NCBI GenBank assembly: GCA_040285745.1
Contig: JAUFOR010000004.1
Coordinates: forward strand, 310,001 to 374,000
Direction of reading: 5' to 3'
DNA from: Barthelona sp. PCE
Lineage: Eukaryota > Metamonada: BaSk clade
Length of the DNA stretch: 64,000 nucleotides
The position numbers and the translations under genes are program-made. A model generated the notes under the pieces. The model was not told the DNA's origin. It searched no databases and saw nothing but the letters and a program-made list of their open reading frames with translations. The stretch's first letter is position 1. Each line of letters opens with the position of its first letter. Shown here piece after piece: positions 53,564 through 62,458 of this stretch.

Positions 53564-55033
53564 ATGAAAGAATTGGACTTTGAGCAGAAATTTGTTACAC
53601 ATCAGAAGTTTGGACGTAAAGCATGTGAAAGTGCCTTAAGAAAAGGTTTAGTGTACGTTTTTATTTCTGGATATGATTATTGGGCAAAAATCTTTAATGA
53701 TAATGTACTTCCGGATAATTTTACATTCGTGCAGATGTTCCGTGAGTGTATGCAACGTGACTGTGAATTTTACATAAATCCTACGGCTGCTACAACCGAG
53801 TTCATGAATAGTGTTGACAGTGGGTATATCGACCGCAACAAGACGCAGAAGAGTACAAAAAAGCCAAAGAAGCAGAGAAAAGAAGATACTCCAAGGAAAC
53901 CAAAAAAGCGTGCCTCAGATAATCTGTTGGATGTGCTATTTGTTGGTGGTAAGGATCAAGTGAAGAAGACAGATGAAGCGAAACAAGAAATTAAGACCCC
54001 AGCTACCGTATTAGACAAGAATATTGATGTTGATAGCGATACAGATGATGATACTGTCAGCGTTTTCTCTTATAACTCTCGTTTTACAGACCCTGGAAGA
54101 CTGGTCATCACGAATAACGCACAAAACGTTACCCAACAGCAGCAGCAAATACAACAGCAAGATGTGCCTCAGTTCTCACTAGAAGACATTTTAAACTGTT
54201 TTGGCTCACAGATCATGCAGTATGTAGAGAACCTGAACATAGCCAATGAGCGTGCTTGTGCGGATCTTAATGCTAGAATAGAGGAGAACCAGGAGCAGAT
54301 CAAAGAAATGGAGACAAGGTTAACAGAAAAAACGAACGAAGGTTATGAGAAAGGCCAACGTGATGCACAAAAGCAACTAAGCAGTCAGATGAACTCTATG
54401 AAAAGTAAGTTTACAACTGCTGAGAAGAAGAAGGATGATGAAATCTTGAAGCTACGTGAAGCCTTGGCAGCAGCAGAGAAGAAGCTTAGTGATCAGCAAA
54501 AAGCTCAATTTGTGAATGATGCCAGTCATGTGGATCAGATGCGTTCCCAGATGGAGGAAATTGACAAGCTAAAAGAACAGAATAGACAAGGTAAAGAGGA
54601 GCGTAAGAATTTGAGGAAGCAAATTCACCAAATGAGTGAAGAGCACCGAGCTGAGCTCAAAGGGATGCAGGAAGAGCTAAGTGCAACCAAGGAGGAGGCC
54701 ATTGAGGCACAGAGAAAGCCCCAAACACGGATGCAGAACAAGAAAGTCTATCGATCTGATGGATCCTCGATTTCTATCGTCCATGCTCAAGCCCCAGCGA
54801 CACGTGTGACTCATTCCACTGTGAAGAAGGTATCCGACAAGGGATTTGTTGATATTAGCACCATAACGGCAAAGAGGCCTAAACAGCAGCAGCCTCGTCA
54901 ACAGAAAGCCAAGCCGGAGCATGATGCTGTTCAAGAGGTTAAGATAGAGGAAGAAATGAAGGCCCGCGCCAAGCCCAAGCGAAACAACAACAAAAGGAGT
55001 ACAAAGAACAGAAAGAACAAAAAAAACAACTAA
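53564..55033 (+). CDS. Coiled-coil protein with novel N-terminal domain
   Basis: I do not recognise this 489-residue protein. An N-terminal globular part (1-85, MKELDFEQKFVTHQKFGRK, GLVYVFISGYDYWAKIFND) is followed by a Lys/Pro-rich linker (QKSTKKPKKQRKED) and an acidic DSDTDDDT patch. A Gln run comes near 190, and a long coiled coil spans about 225-385 (ANERACADLNARIEENQEQIKEM; AAAEKKLSDQQKA). The basic tail ends KRSTKNRKNKKNN. No catalytic motif. Composition suggests a cytoskeletal or RNA-associated scaffold. Only 8 bp separate its stop from that of VPS20. Confidence 0.65.
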   Translation: MKELDFEQKFVTHQKFGRKACESALRKGLVYVFISGYDYWAKIFNDNVLPDNFTFVQMFRECMQRDCEFYINPTAATTEFMNSVDSGYIDRNKTQKSTKKPKKQRKEDTPRKPKKRASDNLLDVLFVGGKDQVKKTDEAKQEIKTPATVLDKNIDVDSDTDDDTVSVFSYNSRFTDPGRLVITNNAQNVTQQQQQIQQQDVPQFSLEDILNCFGSQIMQYVENLNIANERACADLNARIEENQEQIKEMETRLTEKTNEGYEKGQRDAQKQLSSQMNSMKSKFTTAEKKKDDEILKLREALAAAEKKLSDQQKAQFVNDASHVDQMRSQMEEIDKLKEQNRQGKEERKNLRKQIHQMSEEHRAELKGMQEELSATKEEAIEAQRKPQTRMQNKKVYRSDGSSISIVHAQAPATRVTHSTVKKVSDKGFVDISTITAKRPKQQQPRQQKAKPEHDAVQEVKIEEEMKARAKPKRNNNKRSTKNRKNKKNN

Positions 55034-55041
55034 GTTTTTAT

Positions 55042-55701
55042 TCATGCTGCCACAGCGTTTCTAGTCTCTTTCTCAACCTCTTCAACAGCATCAACCTCCT
55101 CAACAACAACATCAGAAGGAGTATTATTGAGCGTTTGATTTTGTAAAGCTTCCTCTTCAGCAAATTCCAACTCCCAGGCGTTCATCTCATTCTCAATTTC
55201 TTCATCCATGTCAACTAGAGCATCATCCGTCAAGCTAAGAGCTGCAAAAGCCTCCTGGATATCGCGTTGCTCATCAACAGCGTCCTGTGCAGCATCAAAA
55301 ATGTCTTCAATGCGTTCAATGCTAATTTCTTCATTGAGCATATTGAGCAAAGTAGTACCTGATTCCATTGCCACAGCAACTTCTTGTGTCATGATGGCAC
55401 TCTCTGTGTTTGTGATGAGTGTTTCGACGTTCATCAAATGATTTTCAGCTTCTGAAAGTGCACGTTCTTGCATTTTCTTACGCTTAAGACACATTGTAGC
55501 CTTTCGTCGATCATTGGCCTTCAACGCCTCTCTAGCAAGGTCCATTTCGGTATCCAAAACTTTCTCAAGCTTCCTTGAATACCTCTTCAGACGATCCCTC
55601 TGACGCTTAAGATCAAGCATTGCTTTATCTTTATCTGTGACTTCAACAACCGGAGTCGTGTCCTCTTCGCCCCCAAAAATGCTTGAAATCCAGGTTCCCA
55701 T
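55042..55701 (-). CDS. ESCRT-III subunit VPS20/CHMP6
   Basis: The product is 219 residues from MGTWISSIFGG; the upstream ATG at 55737 would remove the N-terminal glycine context. Gly2 with Ser nearby fits N-myristoylation, as in CHMP6. TDKDKAMLDLKRQRDRLKRYSRKLEKVLDTE and ANDRRKATMCLKRKKMQERALSEAENHLMNVETLI match the CHMP6 helices, including the QxDKAIxxLKxQRDKL start. ESIERIEDIFDAAQDAVDEQ-like sequence follows in the acidic half. VPS20 links ESCRT-II to SNF7 polymerisation at endosomes. The tail is acidic and longer than usual. Confidence 0.88.
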   Translation of the reverse strand: MGTWISSIFGGEEDTTPVVEVTDKDKAMLDLKRQRDRLKRYSRKLEKVLDTEMDLAREALKANDRRKATMCLKRKKMQERALSEAENHLMNVETLITNTESAIMTQEVAVAMESGTTLLNMLNEEISIERIEDIFDAAQDAVDEQRDIQEAFAALSLTDDALVDMDEEIENEMNAWELEFAEEEALQNQTLNNTPSDVVVEEVDAVEEVEKETRNAVAA

Positions 55702-55751
55702 GAAAAGTAAGGGAAAAAAATAATACAAGAAATTCAATAATATTTACACCG

Positions 55752-57353
55752 TTATCTAACAATGTCCAGTGCTTTGCGATCAATTGTAACGTTGAAAGTC
55801 GGCTTAATAAAAGTACTACCAAGATCATATTGTCCGACAGAGGGATTTGATGAATAATCCTTCTTGAAGCGTTTATCTCGACCAAAGTTAGCATTCTTCG
55901 GTCTGAATCTGATCGTCTCGATATCCTTTGTCGGTTTAGGATCATAAGAACCTGGTGGGGGACCGTTATTCTTAAGATTACGTTCTGAAAAAATGCTAAC
56001 CTTGTCCCTTGCCGTCTGACAATTAAATGGCCGCCTCTTCTTGAGGAAACTCTTCTGTCCAGGAGACTTAGGATTGTATTTGAAACCGGGAGATGATGAC
56101 GGCCTCTTCTTCTTGAAACGCGGTACTGAGCTTCGGAATACGCTGTTACCTTGACTCTTTCTGAACACTGTGATCGCGCTGGGCTGCTCCTCGTAGGTGC
56201 CAGGCCCGGGTGTATCCGTTGAAAAATTAAAACCTCGAGAGACCTCCTCTCCAAAGGGAACATATTTGTGAGAGATATTCTTTTTCTCAACCTCAGTCGA
56301 TATATCCTTCACTGTCAAGTTATATGCACCAGGGGCTGGTGCAAGTGAGCGAGATGACCGGAAACGTCGATCTGTGTTGCCAAAAGCCGCCTTCTTAGCT
56401 GCTCGAACTGCAACCTTCCCATTATACAAGTCCTGCTGCGCCTCCTTATCTCTCTTGACGGCTAGGTATGACCCAGGACCAGGGACGCTATCTTTCTGAT
56501 CAACGAACCTGCTCGACGTCGATCCGAACGTGCCACACAGACCGCTCGGCTTCGAGACCCCTGTTGGGATGTAGTCTGTTGGTGCAGGCGTGCTGTCCTT
56601 GACGCTGAATATATTATGACTCGGTGTTTTGCTTGCAAAGACGCTTGATTGCCTTGTCTGTGAATAAAGCGTCTTATTCCTAATCTTCTCCATGTCCTTA
56701 CGCGTCTCCTCGCCATCATAGTAGCCAGGGCCGACGTTTTCTGACGTATTAGTCTTGATAGGCATGAATCTTGGTGCTCTGGAACGCCAAAAGCATCCAG
56801 TCTTCTTTGTGTCCTTACCAATCGCATTGTAGTCCTCCGAACGGTACTCGCCTGGTGCTGGAGTATCGTTCTTCAAGCCTGAATGACGTATTTCAACATT
56901 TTTTGCCGGCTTGATTTTTCCGTTCTCAGAGAGTACATAGCCACAAGAGTCCTTGTGTGGGATACTGGGTGCGTGTTTCTTCTTCCTTTTAGGCTTTGCA
57001 ATCGGTTTGGCACGCTTCGGTTGTCTTTTAAAAGTTTTAATTGATGATACAGAAGGATAGAAGCCTGGTCCCGGAACCTCAGACTTTGTGTGTGAAAATC
57101 GCTTCGAGGAAGACGCAAACGAGCTGTTTGGAATCTTTTTATATGGTAATGGATTTTTTGAATTACCGTAATCTCCCGGACCTGGTGTGACCAGATCCAC
57201 TTCGTTCCCGAGCTTCCTATCTGCTCTGTTACCGAAAGGAGCATGCCCGAACTTTCTCGTAGATTTTACGTCTACATTATAGCTTCCTGGACCGACTTTG
57301 TAGTCGTTTTGCACCAAATTAAAGTTCCTGGGTGCTCGAAACAGCGTCGACAT
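55752..57353 (-). CDS. SHIPPO/PGP-repeat axonemal protein (ODF3/CIMAP-like)
   Basis: The product is 533 residues, basic, with about twelve Pro-Gly-Pro-type units. Examples are TPGPGDYGN, VPGPGFYPS, TPAPGEYRS, VGPGYYDG, TPAPTDYIP, VPGPGSYLA, APAPGAYNL, TPGPGTYEE, PPPGSYDPK and PSVGQYDLG, spaced 25-60 residues apart. Between them lie FG/SSRF-type segments such as CGTFGSTSSRF. This is the STPGR/SHIPPO repeat of ODF3 and CIMAP proteins, which bind microtubules in flagella, often in the axoneme lumen or between doublets. A start at MSTLFRAPRNFNL fits the family opening. AACCTTTCTAATCA lies immediately upstream. Confidence 0.85.
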   Translation of the reverse strand: MSTLFRAPRNFNLVQNDYKVGPGSYNVDVKSTRKFGHAPFGNRADRKLGNEVDLVTPGPGDYGNSKNPLPYKKIPNSSFASSSKRFSHTKSEVPGPGFYPSVSSIKTFKRQPKRAKPIAKPKRKKKHAPSIPHKDSCGYVLSENGKIKPAKNVEIRHSGLKNDTPAPGEYRSEDYNAIGKDTKKTGCFWRSRAPRFMPIKTNTSENVGPGYYDGEETRKDMEKIRNKTLYSQTRQSSVFASKTPSHNIFSVKDSTPAPTDYIPTGVSKPSGLCGTFGSTSSRFVDQKDSVPGPGSYLAVKRDKEAQQDLYNGKVAVRAAKKAAFGNTDRRFRSSRSLAPAPGAYNLTVKDISTEVEKKNISHKYVPFGEEVSRGFNFSTDTPGPGTYEEQPSAITVFRKSQGNSVFRSSVPRFKKKRPSSSPGFKYNPKSPGQKSFLKKRRPFNCQTARDKVSIFSERNLKNNGPPPGSYDPKPTKDIETIRFRPKNANFGRDKRFKKDYSSNPSVGQYDLGSTFIKPTFNVTIDRKALDIVR

Positions 57354-57514
57354 TGATTAGAAAGGTTTAACCTGACAAAAGTCGACAAAAAAGGATAACT
57401 TTGTGAAAACAAGTCTGGCTAAACAGTCTTATCTGAATCGTACGTATTCAGCGTTTATTCTCTGCTCACCCACATAAATTCCATGGTGTTACGGCAATGG
57501 TGTATTTCACATTC

Positions 57515-57530
57515 ACACCCTTTTAACACA
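57515..57530 (+). promoter_or_regulatory. initiator-like element of the tail-anchored gene
   Basis: ACACCCTTTTAACACA, 5-20 nt upstream of the ATG at 57535. A looser match to the window motif. The leader would be extremely short. Confidence 0.3.
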
Positions 57531-57534
57531 CATA

Positions 57535-58098
57535 ATGTCACACCCCGACACACCAGATCTCGGAGATTTACTTGAGAGTTTCCGAGAGCACTACAATATG
57601 TGTGTAATGGATATTCGAAGCATATTTTCTCTTAGTTTTAACTATTTGGAACCCGAAGTAGCATCAGCAGTCTACGAACTCGTTGAAGAACTAAAGGCGC
57701 AGTCCGATGACCTGTGTGCACAATGGTCAGACTTATTGTATCATCTTGAAGCATATAATGAGTACTATTCTCGACGAAAAGCAAGCCAATTACACATTGA
57801 ACTGGATAGCTTCCTCATGGCTTTATTTGAAACGCTGACAGTAGTACTTAAACTCACACATCAAACAGATATTAAAGAAGAACATATAAAGTTGTTGGAA
57901 AAACTATTTCAAAGTTTGGAGGACGCTCGTTTTGTACGGAAACAGATTCATCACGATATCAAGGTGCAGCTTAAAGGTGCTCTCTTTTTAAAAAAAAGCA
58001 CGGGAAACTTTTTCACAATTATTACGAGTATTATAGTTCTTTTTGTATTGATTCTCTTCTTTAAAAAGATAATTCAAAAAGCAAAAATGAGCAACTAA
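57535..58098 (+). CDS. Tail-anchored helical membrane protein, 187 aa
   Basis: An all-helical cytosolic domain (1-150; for example PEVASAVYELVEELKAQSDDL and EEHIKLLEKLFQSLEDARFV) is followed by one hydrophobic segment near 158-175 (FFTIITSIIVLFVLILFF) and a short basic tail (KKIIQKAKMSN). This is a C-tail-anchor topology with the helical domain in the cytosol, as in SNAREs and some ER or mitochondrial outer-membrane proteins. I see no central SNARE-type glutamine layer that would confirm a SNARE (Sec20- or Use1-like is conceivable). No family recognised. Confidence 0.65.
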   Translation: MSHPDTPDLGDLLESFREHYNMCVMDIRSIFSLSFNYLEPEVASAVYELVEELKAQSDDLCAQWSDLLYHLEAYNEYYSRRKASQLHIELDSFLMALFETLTVVLKLTHQTDIKEEHIKLLEKLFQSLEDARFVRKQIHHDIKVQLKGALFLKKSTGNFFTIITSIIVLFVLILFFKKIIQKAKMSN

Positions 58099-58115
58099 TA
58101 TGAATACTCATGTCA

Positions 58116-58358
58116 TCATCGAGTCCGTTGAATTTTTCTTTGTAAACCCTCTTGATCTATAGTTACAGAACGTGATTTGCTTATAGCAAGGTTTCCCTGC
58201 TCATTTGGTGGCTCTTCTTGCTTTGTTTGAATCAAACTGCAATAACCACTGAATTCATCCGCCAAAGTTGGAACTTTCTCAATTTTGCCCAGTCTTTTGT
58301 ACTTTTGCAGGCTCCCCATAATCAATTGAACGTTTGCAGTCACAGATACGAATGACAT
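58116..58358 (-). CDS. Small hypothetical protein (80 aa)
   Basis: Starts MSFVSVTANVQLIMGSLQKYKRLGKIEKVPT and ends in a basic stretch (LQRKIQRTR). No membrane segment or motif. It lies between a convergent neighbour (17 bp between stops) and another minus-strand gene. CTTTTTCATTCC and CCTTTTC strings upstream resemble local promoters. Its frame is short, so it might be spurious, though spacing favours a real gene. Confidence 0.4.
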   Translation of the reverse strand: MSFVSVTANVQLIMGSLQKYKRLGKIEKVPTLADEFSGYCSLIQTKQEEPPNEQGNLAISKSRSVTIDQEGLQRKIQRTR

Positions 58359-58442
58359 CTCAAAGAAAAGGAATGAAAAAGAAAATACTAGTCTTTACGA
58401 TGCCCAACGCATGAACCACTCCATGTTTATTATTAATGAATC

Positions 58443-60200
58443 CTAAATCGATATAGAAAAAATCTGTGCATTTTCAAGAACTTGCTTAATATCAACAATT
58501 TCTATTTCTATTTCAAAGCTGGTAAAAGAATTATCAAAAACTATTTTCTCCTGTGTTATGCAGAAGTCTTGGAGATACGGCTTGACGCGGATAAGCTCTC
58601 CAGCCTTTGAGCAAAACGAATGAAAAGTATTGTCGGGTAACTGAACTGTTATGCACCCCTCAACATCTGGTTCTCCATATATATAAACGAGGCTATCCAT
58701 AACCATTGCTCCAACACCTATAAAGCAGTAAGTTCTCGGCAACATGTCCCAGATGGGAAACTTTTTAAATTCAAATTTCCCATCAACATATCTCACAAAA
58801 TAGTGATACGGAGAAGTCCACCCCAATATCACCGCCTCATTCACCGCAAATTGGTTCACCATCATACGATCGAAACTCCCACTGAACATCATTTCATCTT
58901 TTCTCTCAACATTACTATCACAATCCAGAAAACATATAGCAAGAGTACTTACCTGATCTACGTTATGACTCAAACTCCACATACAGTTTCCACATATCTC
59001 ATACTTACAATATACTTCCTCAACACCGTTCAATATTGTATCGGGAGCCAAGCAAACATGGTTGGCGTTAAAAACGATTTCTTCATCATTAGAGTTTGCA
59101 CGGATCTCTTCAGTGTCTATTAATTCCGTGTATGTGTAATCATCGTTGTTCATGAGGTGAATAGCCATGCACCATTCGCTTATATCTGGATTGTAAAAAG
59201 AGGTCATTTTCAAACAATCGATTTTGGGCGGAAAGAAATACATCTTGCTGTAGTCCGAGTGTACATTTAAAACCAATTGATAGTTGATATGTGCGCCTAA
59301 ATTCAAGGAATCATCAAATTGCTGCAAGACACAACTCTTATGCACCACAAAGCTGCATCTGTACATTATACAGTCACATATGTTGTGGTATATGCCCTCG
59401 CTAAAGTGGTACATCTCGTTTCCAATACAAATGAACTCCGTGGGTTTATAACCCGAGACATCGTAATGAAAAGTCTGGGTCTCCTGATCATATAACTTCA
59501 GCGTACCCTCGTTACGAAGAATAAAAAACATGTGGCCTTGTAAACGTATAAAACTGGAACACTTATCATCATCAGAAGATGGGAAATCTTGATCAAAGAC
59601 ACCATCATCATGCACGATGATTTTGTTGTCACCGGGTGTGAGATCAACAAAAGAACCCTTGACGTTCATAAGAGGATGATCGGTGCTGAAAAAGGGGTTA
59701 CCTTCATCATCATAAGTAAGCTTATCTTTGATCACATCTTCTTTTTGAATAAATAAAGTGTCATTTTGGACAAAAAGACCCTGAAAATCGTCGTACAAAC
59801 GCCCTTCAACGCCATCAAAAGTGACAGCAATTCGATCAGCGTTGGAAAACTTAAAAAAATAATCTTGACCATCAACAGTTGTAAACAAACATAAATTCCT
59901 GTTGATAACGTACTCAAAGTTAGCAATATTCTCACCAACATCAAAACATCCCGTTTCAACAAACGCACCTTCATCAAAGCTAAATAAGTGCACAAAAGGC
60001 TTATGATAATAAAAGAATAAGGTTGAGTCTTCAACAGATTGAATGAGAGGTTCACCTGAGGGTGCAGATATCTTTTTATCGGAATGAGTGATGCAACACA
60101 TTTTGGTATTCAATGAATCATCATTATTGAACACTATGAGATGTTCCTGATGGATTTCGAAGTTACAAGACTTGCCAATGTGTCTTAAAAGCCTCGGCAT
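58443..60200 (-). CDS. Beta-rich orphan protein, 585 aa
   Basis: I do not recognise it. From MPRLLRHIGKSCNFEI (ATG 60200; the ATG at 60245 adds 15 residues across the promoter motif) it alternates short beta-like stretches with Asp/Asn-rich turns (HLIVFNNDDSLN, FFYYHKPFVHLFSFDEGAF, ICIGNEMYHFSEGIYHN, DSLVYIYGEPD). This suggests a beta-propeller built of degenerate Kelch- or WD-like blades, without clean signatures. No signal peptide. The 60211-60222 element ACCCTTTCAAAA lies just upstream. Role unknown. Confidence 0.6.
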   Translation of the reverse strand: MPRLLRHIGKSCNFEIHQEHLIVFNNDDSLNTKMCCITHSDKKISAPSGEPLIQSVEDSTLFFYYHKPFVHLFSFDEGAFVETGCFDVGENIANFEYVINRNLCLFTTVDGQDYFFKFSNADRIAVTFDGVEGRLYDDFQGLFVQNDTLFIQKEDVIKDKLTYDDEGNPFFSTDHPLMNVKGSFVDLTPGDNKIIVHDDGVFDQDFPSSDDDKCSSFIRLQGHMFFILRNEGTLKLYDQETQTFHYDVSGYKPTEFICIGNEMYHFSEGIYHNICDCIMYRCSFVVHKSCVLQQFDDSLNLGAHINYQLVLNVHSDYSKMYFFPPKIDCLKMTSFYNPDISEWCMAIHLMNNDDYTYTELIDTEEIRANSNDEEIVFNANHVCLAPDTILNGVEEVYCKYEICGNCMWSLSHNVDQVSTLAICFLDCDSNVERKDEMMFSGSFDRMMVNQFAVNEAVILGWTSPYHYFVRYVDGKFEFKKFPIWDMLPRTYCFIGVGAMVMDSLVYIYGEPDVEGCITVQLPDNTFHSFCSKAGELIRVKPYLQDFCITQEKIVFDNSFTSFEIEIEIVDIKQVLENAQIFSISI

Positions 60201-60210
60201 GCTCAAAAGG

Positions 60211-60222
60211 TTTTGAAAGGGT
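60211..60222 (-). promoter_or_regulatory. initiator-like element of the 585-aa orphan
   Basis: Minus-strand ACCCTTTCAAAA, 11-22 nt upstream of the chosen ATG at 60200. It supports this start over the ATG at 60245. Confidence 0.35.
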
Positions 60223-60260
60223 ATATAAACAAAGAAATAGCTCACTAACTTGACTAATAT

Positions 60261-61928
60261 TTACTCCAATGCCGCTGTAAGGCCCTCCACGACCATTGCT
60301 GCTGTGAACAAAGGAGATTCATCAAAATAACGTAGAGGGATGTGAGAACCATATCCACCAAAAAGAATTTTTTTGTGGCTGAATACGAAATCATAAAGGT
60401 TAAATCGCTCCAAAACACACTTTATGTCCGCTGGATCGTGCTTTCGAATGCCAGAATACACAATGCACTCCCACAAGTTGCTAGAGCGGATCTTATCCAG
60501 CATTAGCACCTCGTAGCAGCTCTCAATGTACCCATTAGGGTCGAAAATAACCGATATGTCAACGGGTAATGCTAGGAACTCAGTAAAAAAGTGTATAATG
60601 AAGAAGGAAAAGAAAATTTCCTTCGAACTCATTGGAAAATTCAAACAGTGAAAGTTACGACGTCTTACGAACTCACAAACAAAATCCACGATCCCAGGCA
60701 CATTCTTTTTCACCTCTGCGTGCACCTCTTCACTGATGACTCTATCAGAATTGATAATACGCAAAATGCAATAGAGGCACATAACGTTATACGTGATATC
60801 AACGAAACTATGTGTGCCCACCCTCGTGAGGATGGCCCCGTTAAAGTCAAGCTGAAACACATTGAATTCTGGACGTAAACCCTCAGTTGTACTACAAAAT
60901 GAAACCATAATCTCGTCGAATGCTGTTGTGAAGCGTGATGTCCCTCCATTGCGAAGAATACTCTTGTTGAGAAGGTTTACATGATGAACAGTAAACTCAA
61001 CTGACGGGTTTAGCAGGACTAATACCAAGGAAGGAAGTAAGAGATCCTTGTCCATTTCGCAAAAACATGCAAAATCGCTGTACTGTGGAGATTTGGCTTC
61101 TGTCTCGTCATCTGAAGAGCTGGGTGTTTCGAACTCAAAGCCTTCAACGGGATCAATTTTTTTCACAAAAGTTTCTACTCTTGAGTGCATTTTAAAAACT
61201 TCAGACACAAGGTTACGCATATCGCTGAGCTCCTTCTCCTGTCCCTTCATGTCCCAACGTTCAACACTGACGTAAAGATGGAGCAAAATCATTGTATTAT
61301 AATGGGGCACACCTATTACTGAGCTTTTTTTTTTAACCTTGAACGATATTCCGTTGAAAGTCAGAAAAAGTGCTGAACAGTGCAAAAAAAGAAGGAGAAA
61401 CGCCTCTAGTCGGTTAATATAACAGGTTGAGTACTGCAAAAATCGAAAATATTGATCAACGTTTTCTGATGAAAATATGTCTGGAGACACAAAAGAAGAA
61501 CATTTAAGCACTTCTGGGTCGTTATGTGATACACCATCAAGAATGGAGTGTTGTAATGCACGGGCACGCTTAGAAAATAATTCTTTTTGTACCGTCAAGG
61601 ATGGAACAGAAAAATTAACAGCCTTTTCGTAGTCAACTGACGGTGACTGTGTCACAAAAACATCGTCTGTGCTCTGAGATACACCGATACTGTCGTAGTA
61701 TCGATCTACAAGTGCAAAAAGCTGTGTATGAGCCCAATTATCATCCATCCAGCAATGTTCAACCTCCAGAATGCATCTTTTCACCGAAAAATCATCATCT
61801 GGCCTTATGAATAACGAAAAATCTGCCTTTGTCAAAAAATTAACAGTAAATATCCCTTTAAAACGTTCAATAATGCCCACAGCCGGATGTTGCGCGACTT
61901 CGCTGACCAAATCCAACAAATTCGACAT
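60261..61928 (-). CDS. Helical orphan protein, 555 aa
   Basis: I do not recognise it. From MSNLLDLVSEVAQHP (ATG 61928; the ATG at 61964 adds 12 residues) it is mostly helical, with cysteine- and phenylalanine-rich hydrophobic stretches (LEAFLLLFLHCSALFLTFNGI, SKEIFFSFFIIHFFTEFLAL). These are probably buried helices rather than certain membrane spans. An acidic SSSDDETEAKS linker lies near 277. No catalytic motif. The 5' end overlaps nothing, but the plus-strand gene begins 77 bp away, so the two share a short divergent promoter. Confidence 0.6.
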   Translation of the reverse strand: MSNLLDLVSEVAQHPAVGIIERFKGIFTVNFLTKADFSLFIRPDDDFSVKRCILEVEHCWMDDNWAHTQLFALVDRYYDSIGVSQSTDDVFVTQSPSVDYEKAVNFSVPSLTVQKELFSKRARALQHSILDGVSHNDPEVLKCSSFVSPDIFSSENVDQYFRFLQYSTCYINRLEAFLLLFLHCSALFLTFNGISFKVKKKSSVIGVPHYNTMILLHLYVSVERWDMKGQEKELSDMRNLVSEVFKMHSRVETFVKKIDPVEGFEFETPSSSDDETEAKSPQYSDFACFCEMDKDLLLPSLVLVLLNPSVEFTVHHVNLLNKSILRNGGTSRFTTAFDEIMVSFCSTTEGLRPEFNVFQLDFNGAILTRVGTHSFVDITYNVMCLYCILRIINSDRVISEEVHAEVKKNVPGIVDFVCEFVRRRNFHCLNFPMSSKEIFFSFFIIHFFTEFLALPVDISVIFDPNGYIESCYEVLMLDKIRSSNLWECIVYSGIRKHDPADIKCVLERFNLYDFVFSHKKILFGGYGSHIPLRYFDESPLFTAAMVVEGLTAALE

Positions 61929-62005
61929 TTCGAAACCCAAATTCAGTGCAATTATCAAAAACACTTCTTCTTTCCGCTTTACGCATTAGGGTACAATTGT
62001 CTCAC

Positions 62006-62458
62006 ATGCCAAGTGTATACGTGCACCCGCCACTCACTAAGAACGAACTGGTTGATCGCCTTTTAAACACATGTGTTCATCTTATTACCTCAAATACATC
62101 CAATACTGGCCGTGTTTTGTTGTTGGCCCCTGCTCACCTCTCTTTTACAACTCCATATGATGGAATTCTACCTGATAATGAAAGAGAACTAACTGCTTTG
62201 GATCGTATTGATGTTTATTTTTACGCGAATACAATTTCTTTAACTCAAATTTGTGCTAATCTGAGCTTTTTTAGGATGGAAGAACACAAAAAAGAGATAA
62301 TTGCTGTTGTAGCATTCATACCTCTTCCAACACGAAGCTGTCTGGATATGTTGGCTCATACCATTGTTGAATGTTTGCAAAGGTCCTGCCATATGCTCAC
62401 AACGGCGACAGGAGCCGTCCCTGAACTTCCTTTCATAACAGTTAAATATTTAACTTGA
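62006..62458 (+). CDS. Small alpha/beta orphan protein, 150 aa
   Basis: From MPSVYVHPPLTKNELVD (ATG 62006; an in-frame ATG at 61946 lies inside the start of the divergent gene) it has alternating strands and helices (GRVLLLAPAHLSF, RIDVYFYANTI, EIIAVVAFIPLP, CLDMLAHTIVECLQ). Size and pattern are compatible with a small subunit of a larger complex, but no family is recognised. Its TGA stop directly abuts the stop of the convergent acyltransferase gene, with no bases between. Confidence 0.55.
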   Translation: MPSVYVHPPLTKNELVDRLLNTCVHLITSNTSNTGRVLLLAPAHLSFTTPYDGILPDNERELTALDRIDVYFYANTISLTQICANLSFFRMEEHKKEIIAVVAFIPLPTRSCLDMLAHTIVECLQRSCHMLTTATGAVPELPFITVKYLT

